Shown here: positions 1-8,756 of the stretch, one piece after another
Layout: each line of letters starts with the position of its first letter
Position numbering within the stretch: the stretch's first letter is position 1
Assembly: GCF_007859675.1 (NCBI RefSeq)
Contig: NZ_CP042305.1
Span: forward strand, 1,798,001-1,862,000
Length of the DNA stretch: 64,000 nucleotides
Direction of reading: 5' to 3'
Origin: Humibacter ginsenosidimutans
GTDB lineage: Bacteria; Actinomycetota; Actinomycetes; Actinomycetales; Microbacteriaceae
Program-made: the position numbers and the translations under genes
The notes under the pieces: model-generated
What the model saw: only the letters and a program-made list of their open reading frames with translations
The model's database searches: none
What the model was told of the DNA's origin: nothing

Positions 1-412
1 CGCCGACTGGCTGGCGCTGAACGCGCGGGCTTTCGCGTCGCATCCCGAGCAGGGCGGCATGACCGCCGATGACCTGCGCGAGCGCATGGACGAGGACTGG
101 TTCGACCCGCACGACTTTCTCGTGGCCAGAGATGCCACCGGACTCATGCTCGGCTTTCACTGGATGAAGCTCGAGCCCGACTCCGACGACGCCGAGGTGT
201 ATGTGCTCGGCGTGGCACCCGACGCCTCAGGGCGAGGGCTCGGTCGGAGGCTGCTGGCGGCCGGGCTGCGCCACATGCGCGAGCGGGGTCGCACGTCGTC
301 GTCGCTCTACGTGGAGGGCGACAACCGGCCGGCGCTCGCGCTCTACCGCAGCGTCGGCTTCGTCGACGACGCCGTCGACGTGCAGTATCGGCGATTGAGG
401 GTCGGCTCGTGA
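1..412 (+). CDS. mshD: Mycothiol synthase MshD, C-terminal part (5' end outside window)
   Basis: This is the last 136 residues of a GNAT N-acetyltransferase, read in frame from base 2; the gene begins upstream of the window. MshD transfers acetyl from acetyl-CoA to the cysteinyl amine of Cys-GlcN-Ins, the final step of mycothiol synthesis in the cytoplasm. The stretch NARAFASHPEQGG, the FHWMK strand, the acetyl-CoA pyrophosphate loop GVAPDASGRGLGRR and the end LYVEGDNRPALALYRSVGF match the second GNAT domain of MshD. Mycothiol is restricted to Actinobacteria, which supports the taxonomic call. The last codons run into the first copy of a 77-bp tandem repeat, so the repeat supplies the residues after QYR (RLRVGS) and the stop codon. 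Confidence 0.88.
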   Translation, partial: ADWLALNARAFASHPEQGGMTADDLRERMDEDWFDPHDFLVARDATGLMLGFHWMKLEPDSDDAEVYVLGVAPDASGRGLGRRLLAAGLRHMRERGRTSSSLYVEGDNRPALALYRSVGFVDDAVDVQYRRLRVGS

Positions 413-616
413 GCTCGCTCACGAAGTCGGCCCGATTGAGTCGGTGAGCGGCAAAGCCGCGATATCGGCGATTGAGGGTCGGCTCGTGAGCTCGCTCACG
501 AAGTCGGCCCGATTGAGTCGGTGAGCGGCAAAGCCGCGATATCGGCGATTGAGGGTCGGCTCGTGAGCTCGCTCACGAAGTCGGCCCGATTGAGTCGGTG
601 AGCGGCAAAGCCGCGA
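386..616 (+). repeat. Three tandem copies of a 77-bp repeat
   Basis: Copies run 386-462, 463-539 and 540-616 and appear identical. Each unit carries two similar boxes, GGCGATTGAG and CCCGATTGAG, and two hairpins: TCGTGAG/CTCACGA with a CTCG loop, and GCGGC/GCCGC with an AAA loop. The array starts inside the 3' end of mshD and ends about 145 bp before the ppk1 PHO box. A diverged copy of the same 77-bp length lies in opposite orientation at 41131-41207, so this is a dispersed family that expanded locally. It is not a CRISPR, because no spacers separate the copies. It may act as a terminator-like RNA structure, but that is inference. Confidence 0.93.
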
Positions 617-761
617 TTTCCGCGCCGGTCACCGCGGTAGAACTCGCACGCTCGGCGATCGATTTCCCCGCGCCCGCGAGCAGAAAAGGGCACTCTCGTG
701 CGCAGAAAGAAACGCCTTCGGGAGCGGGAAGGGACACCCTCGGGGACGGGGACGTGTGCGC

Positions 762-783
762 GTTCACCCCGCGTTCTCCCAGC
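762..783 (+). promoter_or_regulatory. PHO box upstream of ppk1 (putative PhoP site)
   Basis: Two adjacent 11-nt direct units are visible: GTTCACCCCGC (762-772) and GTTCTCCCAGC (773-783). They match the Streptomyces PHO box, a direct repeat of 11-nt units starting GTTCACC. The site ends 17 bp before the ATG at 801, which fits a promoter giving a leaderless or nearly leaderless ppk1 mRNA. PhoP control of ppk is known in Streptomyces; here it is inferred from the site. Confidence 0.7.
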
Positions 784-800
784 GGTGTCATGATGAGGGG

Positions 801-2981
801 ATGGATGGCGAGGACACCCTCATCGGAACCGGCCTGAGCCCCGAATTCGACGACGATTTCGATCAGCCGTGGAACCCGGAGCTCGATCCGAGCCTGCCGC
901 CGGACAGGTATCTCGATCGCGAGCTGAGCTGGTTGGCGTTCAACCAGCGCGTGCTCGAACTCGCAGAAGACCCGCTCGTTCCCGTGCTGGAGCGCGCGAA
1001 CTTCCTCGCCATCTTCGCCAGCAACCTCGACGAGTTCTTCATGGTGCGCGTCGCGGGACTGAAGCGGCGCATCCTCACCGGGCTCGCCGTGCCGACGAAC
1101 ATCGGCCGCGCCCCTGTCGACGTGCTCGGCGACATCAACGCCATGGCGCACAGACTGCAGACCAGGCACGCGGATGCCTACCATGCCGGAGTCCTCCCCG
1201 CCCTCGCCGACGCAGGCATCACGGTCGCCACCTGGGACAGCCTCGACGAGGCCGACAGAGTGCAGATGCGCGAGGTGTTCTCACGGCAGATCTTCCCCGT
1301 GCTGATGCCGCTCGCGGTCGACCCGGCGCATCCGTTCCCCTACATCTCCGGCCTCTCGCTGAACCTCGCGATCCGGGTGCGCAACTCGAAGAGCGGCAAG
1401 GAGCAGTTCGCGCGCCTCAAGGTGCCGACCATGCTCCCCCGCTTCGTGCGCATCGACCAGCGCGAGTCGGTGGGCCAGATGCGGTTCATCATGCTCGAGG
1501 ACCTCATCGCCCATCATCTCGGCGACCTCTTTCCCGGCATGGAGGTGCTCGAGCACCACGTGTTCCGGGTGACGCGCAACGAAGACGTCGAGATCGACGA
1601 GGACGAGACCGAGAACCTCATCCAGGCACTTGAGCGCGAGCTGCTGCGCCGCCGCTTCGGGCCACCGATCAGGCTCGAGGTCTCCGAGGACATGGACGAG
1701 ATCACGCTCGGCCTGCTCGTGCGCGAGCTCGACATCACCGAGCAGGAGGTCTACCGCCTGCCTGCGCCGCTCGATCTCGGCGGCCTGTTCGAGCTGTCGA
1801 GGATCGAACGCCCCGAGCTGCACTACCCCAACCACGTGCCGACGACCCCCGCGCAGCTCATGCCGCTGGAACCGAATGCGAAGGCGGATGTCTTCGCCTC
1901 CATCGCGCGCGGCCCCATCCTCGTGCACCATCCGTACGAATCCTTCGCGACGAGCGTTCAGGCCTTTCTCGAACAGGCCGCCCGTGACCCGCACGTGCTG
2001 GCCATCAAGCAGACGCTGTACCGCACCAGCGGCGACAGCCCGATCGTCGAGGCGCTGATCGACGCGGCGGAGCGCGGCAAACAGGTGCTCGCACTCGTGG
2101 AGATCAAGGCGCGCTTCGACGAGCAGGCCAACATCGACTGGGCCCGCAAACTCGAGCGGGCCGGCGTGCACGTGGTGTACGGCCTGGTCGGGCTCAAGAC
2201 GCACTGCAAGCTCGCGCTCGTGGTGCGCGAGGAAGACGGTGCGCTCAAGCACTACAGCCACATCGGCACCGGAAACTACAACCCGAAGACGTCACGCATC
2301 TACGAGGATCTCGGCCTGCTCACCTGCGACGACCAGGTCGGCAAGGACCTCACCCGGCTCTTCAACGAGCTGTCGGGCTACGCGATCGAGAAGAAGTTCA
2401 AGCGGCTGCTCGTCGCCCCGCTGCACCTGCGCAAGGGGCTGATCAAGGCGATCGACAACGAACGCGTCAATGCAGAGGCGGGGCGGCCCAGCGGCATCCG
2501 CATCAAGGTGAACTCGATCGTCGACGAGGCGATCATCGACGCGCTGTACCGCGCCAGCCGGGCAGGCGTGCCCATCGACGTGTGGGTGCGCGGCATCTGC
2601 GGCCTCAAGGCCGGGCAGGAGGACTACAGCTCGAACATCCGGGTGCGCTCCATCCTCGGTCGCTACCTCGAGCACTCGCGCATCTTCGCGTTCGCGAACG
2701 ACGGCGACCCGCAGGTGTACATCGGCAGCGCCGACATGATGCACCGCAATCTCGACCGTCGCGTCGAAGCTCTCGTGCGCCTCACGGAGCCCTCGCACAT
2801 CGCCGAACTGGCCGACCTGTTCGATCGCGCGATGGACGATCGCACGTCGTCGTGGTGGCTCGAATCCGACGGCAGCTGGGCCAGGCACAGCCTCGACGAC
2901 GATGGACAGCCGCTCGACGACCTGCAGAATAGGCTCATGCAGTTGATCTCGCACCGACCGCGAACGGGCAGCCGCCGGTGA
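801..2981 (+). CDS. ppk1: Polyphosphate kinase 1
   Basis: The enzyme transfers the gamma phosphate of ATP reversibly to polyphosphate. The 726-residue product has the full PPK1 layout: N-terminal domain from the [14 protein letters not shown] motif, head domain, then two phospholipase-D-like domains. The autophosphorylated histidine is in [10 protein letters not shown] (about H487) and the second active-site histidine is in LEHSRIF (about H625). A GTG at 756 opens the same frame 45 bp earlier, but that start would place the PHO box inside the gene, so ATG 801 is preferred. It has no well-spaced Shine-Dalgarno site, which fits leaderless expression. The stop overlaps the mutT1 start by 4 bp. 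The ppk-mutT1 pairing also occurs in Mycobacterium tuberculosis. Confidence 0.95.
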   Translation: MDGEDTLIGTGLSPEFDDDFDQPWNPELDPSLPPDRYLDRELSWLAFNQRVLELAEDPLVPVLERANFLAIFASNLDEFFMVRVAGLKRRILTGLAVPTNIGRAPVDVLGDINAMAHRLQTRHADAYHAGVLPALADAGITVATWDSLDEADRVQMREVFSRQIFPVLMPLAVDPAHPFPYISGLSLNLAIRVRNSKSGKEQFARLKVPTMLPRFVRIDQRESVGQMRFIMLEDLIAHHLGDLFPGMEVLEHHVFRVTRNEDVEIDEDETENLIQALERELLRRRFGPPIRLEVSEDMDEITLGLLVRELDITEQEVYRLPAPLDLGGLFELSRIERPELHYPNHVPTTPAQLMPLEPNAKADVFASIARGPILVHHPYESFATSVQAFLEQAARDPHVLAIKQTLYRTSGDSPIVEALIDAAERGKQVLALVEIKARFDEQANIDWARKLERAGVHVVYGLVGLKTHCKLALVVREEDGALKHYSHIGTGNYNPKTSRIYEDLGLLTCDDQVGKDLTRLFNELSGYAIEKKFKRLLVAPLHLRKGLIKAIDNERVNAEAGRPSGIRIKVNSIVDEAIIDALYRASRAGVPIDVWVRGICGLKAGQEDYSSNIRVRSILGRYLEHSRIFAFANDGDPQVYIGSADMMHRNLDRRVEALVRLTEPSHIAELADLFDRAMDDRTSSWWLESDGSWARHSLDDDGQPLDDLQNRLMQLISHRPRTGSRR

Positions 2982-3922
2982 CGGAAACCGTCATCTACGC
3001 CGGAGGGGCGGTGTGCTGGCGTGTCCTCGACGGGATGGCGCACATCCTGGTCGTGCACAGGGCGAAGTACGCCGATGTCACGCTGCCGAAGGGCAAGGTC
3101 GACCCCGGCGAGTCGCTGCCGCAGGCCGCCCAGCGCGAGGTGCTCGAGGAGACCGGGCTCAAGGTCACCCTCGGCGTGCCGCTCGGCATCACGAACTACG
3201 TGATCTCCAGCGGTCGCGAGAAGTTCGTGCACTACTGGTCGGCCGAGGTGACGGAAGACGCGGTGCACGCGTCGACATTCGTGCCCAATGACGAGATCGC
3301 CGCGATCGAGTGGGTGCCGCTGCGCCGTGCGCGCAAATACCTGAGCTACGAGCGCGACGTGGAGATCATCGACCAGTGGGCGGCCCTCTTCGACGAGGGA
3401 GTGACCTCCACCTTCGCGCTCATCGTGCTGCGGCACGCGAAGGCGATCTCCCGATCGCGCTGGGAGGGCGAGGATGCCCTGCGCCCGTTGACGAGACTCG
3501 GCGTGAGCCAGGCCGCGAGCAACGTCGCCACCATCGCGGCGTGGCATCCCAAGCGCATCGTCACCTCCACGGCGGTGCGCTGCGCCGCCACCGTCGCACC
3601 GCTCGCCGCGGCATACGGCATCATCCCGAAGCGCACGGACGCGCTCTCGCAGGACGTGTGGGAGACGGGGACGGCGACGGAGGGCATCCGCGAACTCGTC
3701 GGCAAGCGCGTTCGGTCGCGCAAGACGGCCGTGCTCTGCAGCCACGGGCCCGTGATCCCCGACGTGCTACGGGAGATCTCGCTCGCCACCGGCACCGCCG
3801 CGGGCAGCTACATGAGGGATGCCGCGGCCCTCGAGGTCGGCGAATACTCCGTCGTGCACCTGTCGAAGTCGAACCCGGCATCGGGCATCATCGCGATCGA
3901 GACGCACAGCCCGCGCGGCTGA
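2978..3922 (+). CDS. mutT1: Nudix hydrolase with C-terminal histidine phosphatase domain (MutT1-like)
   Basis: This is a two-domain sanitising enzyme of 314 residues. Residues 1-135 form a Nudix fold with the box [23 protein letters not shown] split over the catalytic helix (G-x5-E-x7-REVLEETG). Residues 145-314 resemble a histidine phosphatase, starting with LRHAKA, the RHG-type motif. This architecture is that of actinobacterial MutT1, which hydrolyses 8-oxo-dGTP/8-oxo-GTP and diadenosine polyphosphates. The GTG start lies inside the ppk1 stop (GTGA overlap), so translation is probably coupled and expression shares the PHO box. Exact substrates are inferred from family knowledge. Confidence 0.88.
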   Translation: MTETVIYAGGAVCWRVLDGMAHILVVHRAKYADVTLPKGKVDPGESLPQAAQREVLEETGLKVTLGVPLGITNYVISSGREKFVHYWSAEVTEDAVHASTFVPNDEIAAIEWVPLRRARKYLSYERDVEIIDQWAALFDEGVTSTFALIVLRHAKAISRSRWEGEDALRPLTRLGVSQAASNVATIAAWHPKRIVTSTAVRCAATVAPLAAAYGIIPKRTDALSQDVWETGTATEGIRELVGKRVRSRKTAVLCSHGPVIPDVLREISLATGTAAGSYMRDAAALEVGEYSVVHLSKSNPASGIIAIETHSPRG

Positions 3923-3944
3923 CCTCCTCGATCGGTAGCCCTCC

Positions 3945-3966
3945 GTTCACCTCGCGTTTACCGGCG
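3945..3966 (+). promoter_or_regulatory. PHO box upstream of pstS (putative PhoP site)
   Basis: Two contiguous 11-nt units, GTTCACCTCGC (3945-3955) and GTTTACCGGCG (3956-3966), form a canonical actinobacterial PHO box. The site lies 153 bp before the pstS start codon. PhoP activation of pstSCAB under phosphate limitation is well established in Streptomyces and mycobacteria. A TANNNT-like candidate -10 (TACGTT) is at 3994-3999, but its spacing is long. Confidence 0.8.
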
Positions 3967-4119
3967 CGGAGGACTCTGGTCACACCCCGCGCATACGTTC
4001 GCATGCGGGCCGGAAAGGTCCATGCCGTACGTCACCCGAATCACGCTGAGCCCGAGGACACAGACAGGGGCTGAAAGCACGTACGTCGCGGCAGTCACCC
4101 ACTTCCGAAAGGGAACACA

Positions 4120-5247
4120 GTGAAGTTCAAGAACGCAGCCGTCGTGGGCGCCGTCGCGCTGGCATCCGCGCTCGCCCTCTCCGCCTGCTCCAGCGACGGC
4201 GGCAACGCCGGCAGCGACAGCACGCCGAGCGCGACCAAGTCGGCGACCGTCGACTACAGCTCGCTGTCCGGCACGATCACCGCCGGCGGATCGAGCGCGC
4301 AGGCGAACGTGCAGGCCGCATGGACCGCCGCGTTCCAGGCTCAGGCCAGCGGCGTCAAGATCAACTACGACAAGTCGCAGGGCTCCGGCGGCGGTGTCAC
4401 CAACTGGCTGAACGGCTCCTACGACTTCGCGGGCACCGACGCGGCCCTCTCCGCCGACCAGTTCACGCAGGCCAAGACCACGTGCGGCTCCGACGGCGCC
4501 GTCAACATCCCGGTGTACCTGTCGGGCGTCTCGATCATCTACAAGCTCGACGGCGTCTCGAAGCTCAACCTCGACGCGAAGACGATCGCCTCGATCTTCT
4601 CCGGCAAGATCACCAAGTGGAACGACCCGGCCATCGCCGCGCTGAACAGCGGCGTGACGCTGCCCGCCACCGCGATCTCGGTCGTGCACCGTTCCGACGG
4701 ATCCGGCACGACGAACAACTTCACCACGTACCTGCACCAGCAGGCACCGTCGGTGTGGACCTGGGACGCGGGCACCGCGTGGCCGAACAACATCGGCAGC
4801 GGCCAGCAGGGCGGCTCGGGCGTCGTGAACACGGTCGAGGCCGGCAACGGCACCATCGGCTACGCCGACCAGAGCTCGATCGGCAACGCCACGCAGGCGG
4901 CCGTCGAGGTCGGATCGACGGGCAAGTTCGTCGAGTACAGCGAGGCGGCGGCCACCAAGTCGCTCGACGAGTCGGGCCAGATCACCCCGCAGGGCGAGGG
5001 CGACCTCACCGTGACCATCGACACCACCAAGATCACGGACACGTCGGCCTACCCGATCCCGCTGCTCTCCTACGACGTGCTCTGCAAGTCGTTCAAGGAC
5101 GCGACCCAGGGCAAGATCACCTCGGCCTACCTCGGCTTCGTGGTGAGCAAGACGGGCCAGGAGATCGGCGCCAAGAACGCCGGCGCGGCCCCGCTGCCCT
5201 CCTCCTTCCTGACCAAGGCCGCCAAGACGCTCGCGTCGGTGAAGTAG
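4120..5247 (+). CDS. pstS: Phosphate ABC transporter substrate-binding lipoprotein PstS
   Basis: The extracellular, lipid-anchored receptor captures inorganic phosphate for the PstCAB importer. The 375-residue product has a hydrophobic leader ending in the lipobox LSAC (cleavage before Cys about 23), a Ser/Gly/Thr linker, then the PstS core. Visible phosphate-binding elements are the GSSAQ loop, SQGSGGG, GTDAALS and HRSDGSGTTNNF. The start is GTG at 4120, preceded by GAAAGGGA at a suitable distance; no better start exists. It is the first gene of pstSCAB and follows a PHO box. Phosphate-starvation induction is therefore likely. Length is normal for the family. Confidence 0.96.
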   Translation: MKFKNAAVVGAVALASALALSACSSDGGNAGSDSTPSATKSATVDYSSLSGTITAGGSSAQANVQAAWTAAFQAQASGVKINYDKSQGSGGGVTNWLNGSYDFAGTDAALSADQFTQAKTTCGSDGAVNIPVYLSGVSIIYKLDGVSKLNLDAKTIASIFSGKITKWNDPAIAALNSGVTLPATAISVVHRSDGSGTTNNFTTYLHQQAPSVWTWDAGTAWPNNIGSGQQGGSGVVNTVEAGNGTIGYADQSSIGNATQAAVEVGSTGKFVEYSEAAATKSLDESGQITPQGEGDLTVTIDTTKITDTSAYPIPLLSYDVLCKSFKDATQGKITSAYLGFVVSKTGQEIGAKNAGAAPLPSSFLTKAAKTLASVK

Positions 5248-5314
5248 CCTCGGCCTCGATCGACTGAACCACCGGCATCCGCCCCGTTTCCGACACGCTG
5301 TCAGAGAGAGTGAA

Positions 5315-6520
5315 GTGACAGAGAACACCGCTGTGCGACCTCAGCTCACGACCGTGTCAGGAAACCGGGCGGATGCCGCGGGTCAGGGCCCGAAGCGCCC
5401 GAACGGCGATCGCCGCTCGGCCAAGGTGAAGTCCAGGCCCGCCGACCGCATCTTCCGGTTTCTGAGCACGGGATCCGCCGGCCTGATCATGGTGATCCTG
5501 GCCGGCGTCGCCCTGTTCCTCATCATCAAGGCCGCGCCGGCCATCGGCGCGAACTGGTCCACCTCCCAGGACCTCTCCGGCGGCACGACCCACGGGTTCA
5601 GCTCGTTCTGGTCGTACGTCGGCCCGCTTCTCTGGGGCACGCTGTGGTCGTCGCTGATCGCGCTCGTGCTCGGCGCTCCGGTCGCGATCGGCATCGCCCT
5701 CTTCATCTCGCACTATGCACCGCGCCGGCTCGCAGGCATCCTCGGCTACCTGGTCGACCTGCTGGCAGCCGTGCCGTCGGTGGTCTTCGGCCTGTGGGGC
5801 ATCTTCGTCATCAGGCCGTTCATCATCCCGTTCCAGGACTGGCTCAATCAGTATCTGGGCTGGATCCCGCTCTTCTCCGGCCAGGCCTCGCGCACCGGAT
5901 CGACGATGCTCGCCGGCGGAATCGTGGTCGCCGTGATGATCCTGCCGATCATCACCTCGATCTCCCGCGAGATCTTCCTTCAGACTCCGCGCCTGCACGA
6001 GGAGGCTGCGCTCGCTCTGGGCTCCACGAAGTGGGAGATGATTCGGCTCGCCGTCTTCCCGTACGCACGCAGCGGCGTCGTCAGCGCCGTGCTGCTCGGC
6101 CTCGGCCGCGCCATGGGCGAGACGATGGCCATCGCCATGATCGTCTCCCCGATGATCGGCTTCTCCGTCAGGATCATCACCGACACCCAGAACTCGCAGA
6201 CCATCGCGGCGAACGCGGCACTCAACTTCCCGGAGTCGAACCCGCTGCAGCGCGACGCGCTGATCGCGACGGGTCTCGCTCTGTTCGTCATCTCGTTCGG
6301 CGTGAACTTCGTCGCACGCTGGATCATCGCCCGCACCGGCGGCCTCAGCAAGCGCAAGCTGAAGGCCGTCGGCCAGCTTCCGCCCACCGACCCGACCTCG
6401 GCGCTCACCGACGACGCCACGGCGAGCCCGCTGCACGTGCGTTCCGAGATCGCAGCCGAAGACCTCGAAACCGGCGACGATCGCAGTGAGCTGTCCCTAG
6501 AGGAGAACCCGGACCGATGA
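5315..6520 (+). CDS. pstC: Phosphate ABC transporter permease PstC
   Basis: This integral membrane subunit forms half of the phosphate channel with PstA. The 401-residue protein has a polar N-terminus (about 45 residues), then six hydrophobic segments. The EAA loop that contacts PstB is visible as EEAALALGSTKWEMIRLAVFP. The C-terminal tail (about residues 345-401) is long, charged and cytosolic by prediction, an extension beyond the usual PstC core. The start is GTG at 5315 after AGAGAGAG. Its stop overlaps pstA by 4 bp (ATGA), indicating translational coupling. Confidence 0.95.
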   Translation: MTENTAVRPQLTTVSGNRADAAGQGPKRPNGDRRSAKVKSRPADRIFRFLSTGSAGLIMVILAGVALFLIIKAAPAIGANWSTSQDLSGGTTHGFSSFWSYVGPLLWGTLWSSLIALVLGAPVAIGIALFISHYAPRRLAGILGYLVDLLAAVPSVVFGLWGIFVIRPFIIPFQDWLNQYLGWIPLFSGQASRTGSTMLAGGIVVAVMILPIITSISREIFLQTPRLHEEAALALGSTKWEMIRLAVFPYARSGVVSAVLLGLGRAMGETMAIAMIVSPMIGFSVRIITDTQNSQTIAANAALNFPESNPLQRDALIATGLALFVISFGVNFVARWIIARTGGLSKRKLKAVGQLPPTDPTSALTDDATASPLHVRSEIAAEDLETGDDRSELSLEENPDR

Positions 6521-7623
6521 CTCAGGCCACTGTCTCCAACGGCCGCCGCCCGCGCGGCCCGGTGCCGAATGCGCTCACGTCAGCGCAGCTGCCGCGCTTC
6601 GTGGAGCTGTACACGTTGGCCGGCGCTCTCGCCGTCAGCGCAGCGGTGCTGGCCATGACCGGGTTCAGCATCGCCGGCTGGCTGATTCTGTCCGCCCCGC
6701 TCTATCTGGTGGGCATCGGCATCCTCTCCACCGTCGTGGAGAGCCGCAGGAAGGCGACCGACCGCGTCATCCGCGGACTCGTGACCATCGCGTTCCTGCT
6801 CGCGCTGATCCCGCTCATCTCAGTGCTGATCACGGTCGTCACGGGCGGTGCCCCCGCACTGACGTGGGACTTCATCACGAAGACCGGCGGCAGCGTGTTC
6901 GACCCCAAGACGCTCAAGGTCACTGTCGTGCAGGGCGCATGGGCCGCCGTCGTGGGCACGCTCATCATCACCGGCATCACCTCGCTCATCTCCATTCCGA
7001 TCGGCATCATGGCGGCCATCTATCTGGTGGAATACGCGCAGCCGAAGCAGTGGATGGCGCGCACGATCACGTTCCTCGTCGACGTGATGACGGGCATCCC
7101 GTCGATCGTCGCCGGTCTCTTCGCGTTCGCCTTGTTCACCCTGATCGTCGGCCCGAAGGCGTTCAGCGGATTCTCCGCGTCGGTCGCGCTGTCGGTGCTG
7201 ATGATCCCGATCGTGATCCGCTCCACCGAGGAGATGCTCAAGCTCGTCTCGCACGATCTGCGCGAGGCATCCTTCGCCCTCGGCGTCTCGAAGTTCTCCA
7301 CGATCGTGCGCATCGTGCTGCCGACCGCCATTGCGGGGATCATCACCGGTGTGATGCTGGCCATCTCCCGCGTCATCGGAGAGACGGCGCCCATCTTCAT
7401 CGCTGCGAGCTTCACCGACAACCTCAACGTGAACCCGTTCGCGAACCCGATGCAGACGCTCGCCGTCATGGCGTACTCGAACTACAAGTTCCCATCGCAG
7501 AACATCGCGGAGTCCTTCCAGTCCGCGTGGGGGGCAGCGCTGCTGCTGGTCATCCTCGTCGTCATCCTCAACCTCATCGCACGTATCGTGGCCAGGGTGT
7601 TCGCGCCCAAGGGTCTCAGGTAG
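6517..7623 (+). CDS. pstA: Phosphate ABC transporter permease PstA
   Basis: The second membrane subunit of the phosphate importer has 368 residues. The N-terminal 75 residues carry two extra hydrophobic segments (about 35-50 and 53-70) before the usual PstA core. The core shows the EAA-type loop with [21 protein letters not shown] and the conserved [10 protein letters not shown] helix. It starts inside the pstC stop codon and is followed by pstB after 34 bp. It should be co-transcribed with pstSC and act with PstB in the cytoplasmic membrane. Confidence 0.95.
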   Translation: MTQATVSNGRRPRGPVPNALTSAQLPRFVELYTLAGALAVSAAVLAMTGFSIAGWLILSAPLYLVGIGILSTVVESRRKATDRVIRGLVTIAFLLALIPLISVLITVVTGGAPALTWDFITKTGGSVFDPKTLKVTVVQGAWAAVVGTLIITGITSLISIPIGIMAAIYLVEYAQPKQWMARTITFLVDVMTGIPSIVAGLFAFALFTLIVGPKAFSGFSASVALSVLMIPIVIRSTEEMLKLVSHDLREASFALGVSKFSTIVRIVLPTAIAGIITGVMLAISRVIGETAPIFIAASFTDNLNVNPFANPMQTLAVMAYSNYKFPSQNIAESFQSAWGAALLLVILVVILNLIARIVARVFAPKGLR

Positions 7624-7657
7624 ACCCAGGCAGAACGCGACCCGAACAGGAGCAAGC

Positions 7658-8437
7658 GTGTCCAAGCGCATCAACGTGAACGACCTCAACGTCTACTACA
7701 GCGAGTTCCTCGCCGTCGAAGACGTGAGCATGACGATCGAGCCGCGCACCGTCACGGCCTTCATCGGCCCGAGCGGTTGCGGCAAGTCGACCTTCTTGCG
7801 CACGCTCAACCGCATGCACGAGGTGATCCCCGGCGCCCACGTCAAGGGCGAGGTGCTGATCGACGGCGACAACCTCTACGCGCCGGGCGTCGACCCCGTG
7901 CTGGTGCGCCGCCAGGTGGGCATGGTGTTCCAGCGGGCCAATCCGTTCCCCACCATGTCCATTCGCGACAACGTGCTCGCGGGCGTCAAGCTCAACAGCC
8001 GCCGCATGTCCAAGAGCGACCAGGACGACCTCGTCGAGACGTCGCTGCAGGGCGCGAATCTCTGGAACGAGGTGAAGGATCGCCTCCACCTGCCCGGATC
8101 CGGGCTGTCCGGCGGTCAGCAGCAGCGTCTGTGCATCGCGCGGGCGATCGCGGTCTCCCCCGACATCCTTCTCATGGACGAGCCGTGCTCCGCTCTCGAC
8201 CCGATCTCCACGTTGGCGATCGAAGACCTCATCGAGGAGTTGAAGAAGGAGTACACGATCGTCATCGTGACTCACAACATGCAGCAGGCCACGCGCGTCT
8301 CCGATCGCACCGCCTTCTTCAACATCGCGGGCACCGGCAGGCCGGGCAAGCTCATCGAGTACGACGACACCGCGACCATCTTCACGAAGCCATCCGTGCA
8401 GGCCACCGAGGACTACGTCTCGGGCCGATTCGGGTGA
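7658..8437 (+). CDS. pstB: Phosphate ABC transporter ATP-binding protein PstB
   Basis: This cytoplasmic ATPase powers the PstCA channel. The 259-residue protein has Walker [10 protein letters not shown], the family Q-loop region, signature LSGGQQQRL, Walker [12 protein letters not shown] and the switch histidine in VTHNMQQ, all intact. The start is GTG at 7658 with AGGAG just upstream. It ends the pst operon. No phoU follows in this window, unlike in many bacteria where phoU is the last gene of the operon. Confidence 0.97.
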   Translation: MSKRINVNDLNVYYSEFLAVEDVSMTIEPRTVTAFIGPSGCGKSTFLRTLNRMHEVIPGAHVKGEVLIDGDNLYAPGVDPVLVRRQVGMVFQRANPFPTMSIRDNVLAGVKLNSRRMSKSDQDDLVETSLQGANLWNEVKDRLHLPGSGLSGGQQQRLCIARAIAVSPDILLMDEPCSALDPISTLAIEDLIEELKKEYTIVIVTHNMQQATRVSDRTAFFNIAGTGRPGKLIEYDDTATIFTKPSVQATEDYVSGRFG

Positions 8438-8756
8438 TCCGCATCCGGTAAACTTGTCGGCGGCCGGGCCGCAGTAACCCCGGGCTCCATCATTCGCCGC
8501 TTCGAGCGGCCTCGCGCCGAGAGGCGTTCTGCGGCCTGGCTGTTTCTTTTGTGCGCGGGCACCCCAACCCGCGCACCGCAGTCAGGTCCGCGAATGACTG
8601 GGTTCGGCGGCGTCCACGCCGCCGCCTCGGGGAGCGGGTCACCTTTGCGCCTCCACGTCGGCGACACTGCGCCGGGTCCTTCGCATCGGGCCGGACCTTG
8701 CGGCGTCGGCAGGGCACAGCGGGGATGCATCTTCGCCTCGTTAGACTCGCACGGCC
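8438..8756 (+). other. 319-bp intergenic region with possible promoter and several hairpins
   Basis: No coding region is supported here. A good -10 match, TAAACT, lies at 8449-8454 just after pstB, and would start a transcript near 8461 of up to 295 nt. Downstream are a GCCGC/GCGGC hairpin (8496-8510), a T-rich run (8541-8550) and a 9-bp perfect hairpin (8551-8576). Immediately before the next gene is another -10-like TAGACT (8742-8747), 9 bp from the ATG at 8757, which suggests leaderless transcription of that gene. The leading part could be a terminator zone or a small RNA; no known RNA family was recognised. Confidence 0.4.
8551..8576. terminator. 9-bp perfect inverted repeat, possible terminator
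   Basis: Arms GTGCGCGGG (8551-8559) and CCCGCGCAC (8568-8576) enclose an 8-nt loop. A T-rich tract precedes it on the plus strand, so a U-tract would follow the hairpin only on neither strand as U (A-rich on the minus strand). It could end pstSCAB transcripts in a U-tract-independent way, as is common in high-GC genomes. Confidence 0.4.

Noticed and set aside
386..616. CRISPR-like array
   Set aside because: The three 77-bp copies are directly adjacent with no variable spacers, and no cas genes are near.
3958..5328. Minus-strand 456-codon open frame opposite pstS
   Set aside because: It is a high-GC shadow of pstS with an Arg/Gly/Val-rich translation.
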